Assembly: GCA_018806985.1 (NCBI GenBank)
Contig: JADANN010000256.1
Coordinates: forward strand, 1,091,501-1,155,500
Length of the DNA: 64,000 nt
Reading direction: 5' to 3'
DNA from: Angiostrongylus vasorum
Taxonomy: Eukaryota; Nematoda; Chromadorea; Rhabditida; Metastrongylidae
Under the pieces are notes generated by a model. That model was not told the origin of the DNA, did no database searches, and saw only the letters and a list, made by a program, of their open reading frames with translations. Positions within the stretch are counted from its first letter, which is position 1. Each line of letters begins with the position of its first letter. Shown here piece by piece: positions 56,023 to 64,000 of the stretch. The translations under genes were made by a program, and so were the position numbers.

Positions 56023-56749
56023 CCTATTTTAAGAATAATGAGACATGGCTTCCAGTAGATACGAAGTGAACGCCTTTCTGACTTGTGGCGTGGTAGTGGA
56101 AAACCACATTTTTTATTTGATTTTTTATCTAACAACTTCTCGAATCTAACACTCAACCATTCAACTATTTCATGAAACTCTTCATTTCATCATCGTCAGA
56201 GAGAGACTTCTGGTTGCAAGGTTTCTTGCACTGCCCGATGGGTGTTCTTCGACCAGGCAAGTCTTGCGCCTTTACGTTAGAGACTAGCAAGGTGGCTGCA
56301 TTGAAGATCGAGGAAAACTAGAAACTGCACACTAATGGGCACTAAAGGTTTTAAGAGAAAGTTTCATGTTTCCTTTTTATGTTTATAATAAAGCATTCTG
56401 CCTATCCGCATTGGCCTATGTGAGGATAGAACGACCACGGTAAACCATTGGCAATGATAAATGACGGACCACCTGAGAACTACGACTGGCTCAACATGTG
56501 TCATGCACGTGAACTCACATGTGAACACTGCACCGATGCCCTATGTTTGTCGACCTTATGTGCGAACAAAGAACAGAGTTTCGCAGCTATCAGTCCAAAG
56601 TCACTGCTGAAATTGATAAACGTTGCTTGGTTTAACGAATTGTTATAGAAAAGAGTTCAAATTGGGATAGAAGAGAGCCTGCTTGTATGTTTCTGTGTTA
56701 AACAACGCTTTTGAATCAAAGCAAAATGCTGCGCGCAATAAGATTAATA

Positions 56750-57036
56750 ATAAAAAGGGATAAAGCTCTCGGCGTCGATCAATCCCCGAAGGATGCACCG
56801 TGCATTCGACTTCATTAAGCATCGTTTGGAGATGATTGAATGCATATCTGGCCATTAGAATGACTCGCGATGGCCTACCGATGTATCGAGCCAGTGCTTC
56901 TATCCTCCCAAACAAGTCTGGTACCAGTTTACCGACCCCGGAGGGATGGAAGGCTTGGTGGGCCATGGGTACGGGGATCGATTCCACGCGCGTGTTGCAG
57001 GGCGCATCCGACCACTGCGCCACACACGGGCCCCTT
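56750..57036 (-). mobile_element. tRNA-derived SINE-A
   Basis: Complete minus copy with head TGTGTGGCGCAGTGG near 57015-57030 and an AAAAAGGGATAAAGC tail side at 56752. Confidence 0.85.
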
Positions 57037-57419
57037 GTTGCAATAAGAATAAGGGGAATATTTTAGTTATAAAACATGATTTGCGCGCATAATTTTGGAA
57101 CTACTTACCTAGACATCTAAGTGATCCATCTTCACAGGTGGCGTACGCACGTGTATTCCCGAGAATCTATCGCCTCTTCTATATGGGACGACAAGTACAA
57201 ACTGAAATGGTGTTCTCTGGAATCGTGAGGAAGCTGTGTTAGAAAGATTTTGACTGTCTGAAGATCGCAACACCCAGTCAGTAGCCCTTATGTATCAGAG
57301 AGAACTTAGTTTCCTTGCCACCAAGATTTTTTCCAGGACGGCAGCGGTCTTTGGCAGATTTCTGAGATTAGTCGACTTAGCAATGCAGCAAACAGACCGC
57401 GTCCTCTCAAATCGCTTGT
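57037..57419. other. No recognised feature
   Basis: Sequence between a SINE-A and RTE copy C. Possibly RTE 3' untranslated sequence; not demonstrable by eye. Confidence 0.35.
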
Positions 57420-58530
57420 TGAATTAAATATATGCTTTATCTATGTCGAATTGGATCAATGGCATCGCTGGAGCGACAGCTCGTCCATACGCCATGATTA
57501 TGGTCCCAGATGATCCACGCCATCTCATTACGTATTGACGTGCACTTCCTCGGATGCTCATCCCTGTAGCCAAAATCGACGTCTCTTCGTCTTTCTCGAA
57601 CGTACGTGGTCGAAAAATTCGTAAACCAAGCACGATAAATATGGACCAATTATATTGCGTACATAGTTGTTACTGAAAGTTACCATATTTTCAGCGAAGG
57701 TCTTAGCGTCGTAGCATTACGCTATATGAGTAGTGCGCTTTATTCTTGAAGTGGTTTAGGCACCGTCCAAGTTTCCACTGCATAACAGAGCGTTGGGAGG
57801 ATTGTTGAATCGAAAAGCTGAAGGCGGAGTTTTCGGTCCGTTAGTTGGTCGGTGGCTTCTTTGAGAGGCTCGAATGTGGCCTATACTATTGTTTTTCTCT
57901 CCAAAAATTCTTCCTTCCTGCTGTTCTCCATGTTCTTCGAACGTCCATGGTACACGTACGAGATGGTTTCTGTGATCAGAGAACAATCCAGTTCGATTTG
58001 TCCATCTTCGCTCCATAGGTAGTTCTCCATAAAATGAGTATTCCTAGCAATTTTGTGCAGTTTGGTCTTTTTTCCCGCTTCGTTGAGTTCATTGAAAATC
58101 GTTTTTGCTTAACTGGTACTCTTCGAGAAGATGACGATATGATCCGTGAAACAAAGGTTTGATAGGATGTTTCCATCAATGCACTTCTCGTTCCAATCCA
58201 GTGGCTTCATTGTCCACTCCAGTGTGGCAGTAAACAGCTTTTGTGATATCGTATCACCCTGTAGAAACTCCTCTATGGGTATGGTAAAATGTCGATAAAA
58301 GCTGTATTTTTGTGCTGAATTTCTAATAACAATCAGTTGGCGTTAGTATGTAGAACTGGTCCACTCGCTGCTCTACGAGCGCATTCGTTTCGACGCTGTC
58401 AAACGCTTTCTCGCAGTCGATAAAGGTTAGGAGAAGGAGCGGATTGTATTCTCGACAGATTTCTATGTCAGGTTTGGATGTGATCCATGCAGCAGAATCC
58501 CTGGTGGAATACTGCTTGCTCAAAAACTTT
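57420..58530 (-). mobile_element. Diverged RTE-type RT fragment, copy C (second subfamily)
   Basis: Frame 58523-58323 reads ITSKPDIEICREYNPLLLLTFIDCEKAFDSVETNALVEQ, an RT palm box. Frames over 58179-57756 read a thumb region with DGQIELDCS, ITETISYVY and LFDSTILPTLCYA-like pieces in shifted frames. 57633-57437 covers the C-terminal region. It differs clearly from copies A and B, so it is a separate subfamily. Multiple frameshifts. Confidence 0.65.
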
Positions 58531-59107
58531 TACCTCATCTGAGGTCTTCGATATGCGCAAAAAGATGCTCTCCGTGAACAGCCTGTGAAGTACACTCAAC
58601 AAGCACAAAGTGCTCAATGAGCTCTTTAAGATCACCGCTTTAGCATGGTGAAATAAGAAGACTCGTCTATTACTGGCAAAAATATGTGTATGTTAATGAT
58701 TTCCATTTTAATTAGCAAATTCTGAAGTGAACTGGGACATATTTGTCCAAAAATGAAGGTTGACATAATTTTCGTGCTATTTGAATTGCATGTCTTTCAT
58801 GTGGCCCCGATAATGCTAACACAATTGTGCTTTGTTACCATACAATTCTGGAAAGGTCGTTTTTCTGAAAGCGGATTCTAGTTCTTAAGGAACTATTTAG
58901 ACTCAGTGGATAACATTCTAATAAAGAGTTAACGCTTTTCAGTCAGAATTATGTAGGCATTTTCGTTGTACTTCCCTGCTAAAAAGTGCCAAGGTACAAT
59001 CGATTATAAAGCCCGTACATTTGAAATTTTAGTAATTATTTGGTAGGCAACGCTTCATTGTGGAAAACGAAATTTCAAAGGGGTGATATTTCAGAACCTC
59101 ATAACGC
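58531..59107. other. No confident feature
   Basis: Possibly the degraded 5' continuation of RTE copy C. No protein motif is readable. Confidence 0.3.
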
Positions 59108-59490
59108 TTTACCGCCACACCATGGCTGGGAGGTGTTCCTGGGTGTCGTGCTGCGATGCACAGCAGGGTTCATCCCCTGCAGAGCATCCTAAGCTGAGAA
59201 GGAGTCCCGACGTTTCCATTAGGAAGCACAGCTAAGAGTAAACCAATACCAAAATCCACCACCGTATTTGTATCAAACTAGTCGCATGATGGTAAATCTT
59301 CTTCTGGACCGCAAGGGCTGCGATTGCCCGTGGTGATGACGACCTGGGGTAGACTTCAGCCAGATTGACCTCGATACTCCAGGATACCATAATGGCTAAA
59401 CTAGCATATCCTCAAAAAAATGGAAATTATGCTCGGAGTTGCGCAACCTGTGAAGACGGGCTATCCAAGTATCTAACTAAGTAGGATGCT
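59108..59490 (+). repeat. Repeat family C copy
   Basis: Begins GGCTGGGAGGTGTTCCTGGG and ends CTATCCAAGTATCTAACTAA; collinear with the 51.7 kb copy. Confidence 0.68.
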
Positions 59491-60155
59491 TTGAAACACT
59501 ACGTACTTCATGTGTCTGGGCGAGGTGTTTTCTTCATACTATAATTCTTTCTAAAACCACTTGATATGTACGCCCTCCTGTGTATTACCAAAGTGCGTGC
59601 TTAATACTTTCAACACAAGGAAATAGTAGATTGTGAAAACATGTTGTTGGAAAACACAGAGGACGGTGTTGTGAACAAACCATAGCAGCAAGTTGTCATT
59701 GTGAGCATTGCTGGCACGTTTGCCCAGGAATTCTGCCTATTGCGTTGTAATCGACTAGTCAGTAGATTAATGGTAGGATTTGTTGCCGTCACAAGAATCA
59801 CTGTTGTCCTGAGTCGCCAAGCGGCAATTTTTCTTCCGATCCACACAAAAGCAAGGACTGCTACGGGGAAAACTTAAGACGCCTCTATCGCGATTATCTC
59901 GCGAATCCAGGAAAAATCGTACCCGACCACAATCAATAATGTCAATGAGCGGAGAGCATAACAGAGCCTCTTGTGGCACTCGAATTCATACTCTAATCCG
60001 CCCACTTTTGATAAAGATTGCGTGATAATGAAACAATTGGAGGAAGTGCTGACATCTTCGCGACATATGACGATGGATCAAATAGTTATTTTTGTGAATA
60101 GCAAAACAGTTTTCAAACCGAACGTCATTCAGCCTCCTTAGCAAAGTGGTCAACA

Positions 60156-60478
60156 CGTATTTAAATTGTTGAGCTCAGACAAGATTGATAAATAGCTTTA
60201 TTTGGCTAACGTTTCGACGTCTTCGCCCTCATCAGAACAGATGACCCGAGTCGGTGGGTAGAAGATAAAAGAGCACTGTCGGGTGAGCATGCGTCATTAG
60301 TGCGGTATTCCACTGAAAAAGATCCGTCTCGGTACGACTACGAAGACGCCACATCGACAAGGCGAACAACTGTGGACTATCGACTCGGGTCATCCGCTCT
60401 GGTGAAGACGAAGCCGTCGAAACGTTAGCCGAATAAACATGTTAGTCATCCTCGTGCAAGCTCAACAGTTTGAATACG
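60156..60478. repeat. Inverted-repeat element with hammerhead-like boxes in both arms
   Basis: Left arm 60156-60255 and right arm 60379-60478 are inverted copies. Each carries a GGCTAACGTTTCGACG box and GACCCGAGTCG at its inner end. On the outward reading each gives CTGATGA (left arm) or CTGGTGA (right arm) followed by GTCGAAACGTTAGCC. The spacer of about 120 bases has no coding signal. A solo relative occurs near 45430. Confidence 0.7.
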
Positions 60479-60867
60479 AGTTATTTTTGTATTCAAATGA
60501 GTAAGCATTAGTATTGAGAGAGTAAGTGTCCAGAAAATGGTGTTATGAGAAGCGCAACTTTGTCATACCACTCATTTGTTGAGGCGAGTGCTGAAGAAAG
60601 ATCACATGCGGAACACGTGCCGAACAATCCCATAGGTCTTGCTCCGCGCACTTAACATGTAGCTTTTTTCATGTTTGTCCGTTATCATCGGCGAATTAAG
60701 GGACATTTTTCTTCCTGCATGTGAGTAACACTGATATCAGTAGAGAAGTCTTAATAAGAAGGTGCAATTAGTTGCACACTGCACAGTGATAGAATTCACC
60801 AAGTTTAGCCGAAGTTTCTTTAAAAACCCGGTTTTTCGGAAGATTTCCTTCCGATTTCTTATACTGC

Positions 60868-61682
60868 CTATATGATCATAACGAAGTTATAGATGGGTAA
60901 ATGACCAGCAGCAGGAGATCTTTGTACTGGAGTGCTGTTTTTCTTCGAATCCAAAATAGAAATATCATCTAACTTATAGCGCACATCGCTAAAGATCGTT
61001 GTTGATAAGCGATCGACGTCCCTGACACTACGATAGTGTTCACTGACAGCATCGAGCGAAGAGCTCAAGTAGTTCGTACCCTGGGCGTACCCAGCGCCCC
61101 GCCTCCACCATGGAGGCCGGATTCATATAACAGCGCCTAATCGCTCGTTGCTGCTCGCTCTCTACTAGCACGTGGATCGCCGCTGACCTGCCCTACATCT
61201 AATCGTTATTTTCACGTGGTTCCAAATCTCAGCAATTTGACGACAGCTCGCCAGTTATGTATTGCGAACACCAGGCTTCAACAAGCTCGGAGAAATCTGA
61301 GGTAAATCTTCGTGTGACTGAACAAAATCGCTGTAGTTGATTTGTCTTCTGTTAATTTATGTCACGACCACATGGCCTTCCTAAAAGGATCCGTGCTGAT
61401 GTTAGGAGCGAATTCCACGTTTCCATCCGGAAACTCACTTAAAATTAAAGACACGCATGGCCGCATTTTGATTTGCTATCGTACCTACCTTCTCGTCTAA
61501 AACAGTAAAAAGAGATACATCCCCCCAAAATAATTGATGCTGAAGGTGTCTCTTGCGCAAGCGGAATTCATTGAGTAGCGGAAGCGAGTGAACCAGTTTT
61601 CTCTTACCATCTTGAATTAATCGACAAGGGGATTCTTCGACAAGCAACAAGCGATTTATCAACGGATACGTCGCCAGAATGA
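60868..61682 (-). CDS. Unidentified gene, last two exons
   Basis: Exon 61682-61489 (acceptor TTAGAAG, donor GAG AAG|GTAGGT) encodes ATYPLINRLLLVEESPCRL, then NEFRLRKRHLQHQLFWGDVSL. Exon 61080-60868 (acceptor GCCCAG) continues in phase 0 with GTNYLSSSLDAVSEHYRSV, RYKLDDISILDSKK and a TAG stop. The phase match and splice sites support a real gene end. The first exon loosely recalls the start of a PH-type domain (a charged strand followed by HQLFWGDVSLF), but I do not claim this. Upstream exons would lie right of 61700 and were not found. Confidence 0.55.
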
Positions 61683-61729
61683 CTTCTAATTTCTATGTAA
61701 TATTTGCATGTACACATGCTTTTGTTTGC

Positions 61730-61787
<58 letters not shown>

Positions 61788-61798
61788 GTATGTGTGTC
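61730..61798. repeat. (TG)n microsatellite
   Basis: TG repeat with TATA interruptions near its right end. Confidence 0.93.
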
Positions 61799-62226
61799 TT
61801 AATTGAGTCCTCCTATCCTGCTCGTCATTTCTTTCCAACAGAAGTCAGTTGCATCGATAGTATGAGGGAGATAGAGCTATATCAAACAAATAAGGCCTAA
61901 ATGCACTCTTGGAGAGCGTCACTACAGAGCTTGACTACTTATGGACATATACACTGCTGAAAGCAGTGGAATTAACGGATCTTATGAGAAAAATGTGATG
62001 CTTCTTTTCCGAGAGAACAAGAGAAGGTTATCAAGTAGCCGATACAGTACCAGATGAATAGTTAGAGATTTTATTAGTGCTCGCAGGGACAAGATTCTAT
62101 CATTAGAAAGGCGTGGGATAATGCGGTTGATATTTACACATCAAGGTTTTCATCTCTATGAAGAAAAAAGTCTTGTGCTTGAATTATATGAATTAGACGG
62201 TCATTTTCTTAATATGAGGATTTCAG

Positions 62227-62589
62227 ATAGCTAAATCAGAATCACAGCTGACAAATGCTGCAGCCAAACAGGCGCTTATCAGTCGACTTCACAAATGGTG
62301 TGTAGAAGTTTTCTGGATCACAATCTTCTATATAATCGACTTCTGCGGTGATGAGCAATTGCGCAGCACCCTCTCGGAATTATACGAATGTCAACAACTC
62401 CACCAACAACATAGAACATCGGAGAATTGCAGAAGCATAGCCGAAATCGAGATTAAGCTATTCCGTCACCTCACCTCTCCACTGTGGGCAAATTTGCGGC
62501 CGATAACGCGTTCCTCGAAAAAGCGACCAGCATCACGACCACCTTCGTCTCAGCTCTTCGATATTCAAGAAGAAAAAGAAGAATACTAA
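62227..62589 (+). CDS. Unidentified terminal exon, 120 codons plus stop
   Basis: After an acceptor ATTTCAG the frame runs without interruption from IAKSESQLTNAAAKQALI through an aromatic, hydrophobic stretch (VEVFWITIFYIIDF) that could be a membrane or buried segment. Then come a Gln/His-rich part, IEIKLFRHLTSPLWANLRP and a basic-acidic tail ending EEKEEY and TAA. Length and composition suggest a real last exon. No family recognised and no upstream partner found. Confidence 0.5.
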   Translation: MAKSESQLTNAAAKQALISRLHKWCVEVFWITIFYIIDFCGDEQLRSTLSELYECQQLHQQHRTSENCRSIAEIEIKLFRHLTSPLWANLRPITRSSKKRPASRPPSSQLFDIQEEKEEY

Positions 62590-62849
62590 GGGACTCTCCT
62601 TTTAAGTCACGGGTTTTGTTCCATTGAATAGTTCACTAACCATAACAACCTTGGGTACGATGAGTAGCGCTGACCGCTAGTATGTGATTTTCAAAGATAG
62701 TGCTTGGAAATATCATGCTCGAATTACAACTTCTATTCTGTTCTGTAACATTTTCTTTGCATTCTGCAATAATATGTGAAAAGTCATGGAAGTATGCGGG
62801 TGTTCGACGTTAATAAATTTGTACTATAGATGCGAAATTTAATATGTAC

Positions 62850-63005
62850 ATCTTACTTACTTGGATACTCGGACGGCCCGTCCTCACTGCTGGTGCGGGC
62901 CCCAGCATCATTTCTATTCTCTGGAGATTTGCCGGCTTATCTATTGTGGTTCACTGGAGTCCCGAGTACACCCTGGCCAAAGTCTGCCCCAGGTCGTCAC
63001 CAATA
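62850..63005 (-). repeat. Repeat family C, tail-side copy
   Basis: Starts at TTACTTACTTGGATACTCGG (AAGT tail on the minus strand) and ends at GGTCGTCACC. Confidence 0.65.
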
Positions 63006-63394
63006 GTCTTTGTACTTCTTTTTGCTCAAATGATTCAAATCCTTTTTTCGTTGTGGTGTTGTTCATGAGCGAGCAAGGGCCATCGATCAGCTGTACTATG
63101 GTGCGGTACAAATGGAGAATGCAGGACAGAATATTAATGGAGAGTATTCTGTATACGGCTTTAAATGAAAGTGTAATAGAGATCATAACTTTCTAGCGAG
63201 CACATGCCATTGCCAATTTCTGGTAGATTAGATTTGATGAAAAGAAACTTCAGTGTAGCGTGCTGGAATGAATCGATTATGAACAACGCTACAAGAGAGT
63301 CTCAAATCAGTGAACTTGAGCACTAAGAATTGGACGTTCTTGATCATTCTAACTAAGAGATAAGGAACTAACATTTTCGTTTGACCACCTAGCG

Positions 63395-63560
63395 CGTTTC
63401 GCTATTGGGCGTGGGACACCTAGAAGGAGGGGATGACGTGCAATAATGCACACAAAGTCTCTGGTTCAATCCTGAAAGGAGCTGACAAGGCGTCCCATCC
63501 AACTAGACTCGGAAAATTGGGGCTATATTTATCTGAGAGCGCTCCATCTGATCTATAAAG
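63395..63560 (+). mobile_element. Candidate third SINE (SINE-C)
   Basis: A B-box-like GGTTCAATCC at about 63473-63482 is followed by AAGGCGTCCCATCC and CTCGGAAAATTGG, which align with the SINE-A/B core. Single copy here, so the boundaries are guesses. Confidence 0.4.
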
Positions 63561-64000
63561 GTCGGCAAGCGCCTGTGTTGAAGACCTAGTACTGCTCTAA
63601 CAGAGATATCGAAAGGGAATCAACTCGGCTCGGGTTCCTGAAAAAGACAAATTCATAGGTGTGTGCCGAACCCACATGCTAAATTCGATGGCCGTCATGG
63701 ATGATGAGTGCGAGATATCGAAATGCGCTTGGGTTGTTTTTTATGTTTAAGTTATCTCTCAGTAGCTCGTCGTGCGATACCAAATTGTTTCACTCTCACT
63801 TGAGAGATAAGGTACCAGAATTCATTGACTACTAAGCTTGTTCAAGCCATTCTACAGCATTGAGCGTAGCAGAGTTGCAGAGTGCTAAAGACAGGAAGGA
63901 AAAAACAAAAGAACATTTTCCTAAAGTGTAACCAAAAGTACTATTCCACACGTATTCCAATTTACAACGAAAAAAATAGGAGGACGAGAACCTTTTCGAG

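Noticed and set aside
61679..61900. Cys-Val repeat protein
   Set aside because: Translation of the TG microsatellite.

Overview
The window looks like a piece of a clade V (strongylid, hookworm-like) nematode nuclear genome. It is AT-rich. It holds two spliced animal genes with small exons and T-rich nematode-type acceptors, and it is dense in RTE-type LINEs, Penelope-like elements, tRNA-derived SINEs and fold-back repeats. There is no sign of bacterial organisation. I saw no intact tRNA or rRNA gene and no CRISPR array. The species assignment is an inference from protein family and repeat content.

Region 1 (about 0-14 kb, + strand) carries a soluble (haem/H-NOX) guanylate cyclase. I followed eleven exons whose splice phases join: H-NOX domain, HNOBA linker, coiled coil and most of the class III cyclase domain. 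Its first exons lie left of the window. One exon has two extra T bases in T runs, one intron appears to use a GC donor, and the last catalytic exon was not found anywhere downstream.

Region 2 (about 14-31 kb) is mostly repeats: SINEs, fold-back elements, an inverted pair of Penelope-like ends and RTE debris. A few short, protein-like but unidentified exons are scattered on both strands.

Region 3 (31.7-52.65 kb, + strand) is a neprilysin-like M13 zinc metallopeptidase. Seventeen exons join to 669 codons plus stop with every phase matching, and carry HEITH, ENIAD, NAMY and the C-terminal CAVW. Its introns host a Penelope-like copy, two RTE retrotransposons, SINEs and a long TA microsatellite. 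The N-terminal membrane-anchor exon was not identified.

Region 4 (52.7-64 kb) mixes SINEs, a diverged RTE copy, an inverted-repeat element and orphan exons. The best is a two-exon C-terminal end on the minus strand at 60.9-61.7 kb; there is also a 121-codon terminal exon on the plus strand at 62.2-62.6 kb. I could not name either.

The observations most worth following are: a central core shared by three SINE families with different tRNA-like heads; a recurrent hammerhead-core-like motif in Penelope-like terminal repeats and in a separate inverted-repeat element; near-perfect fold-back palindromes; and the same endonuclease frameshift in two RTE copies.
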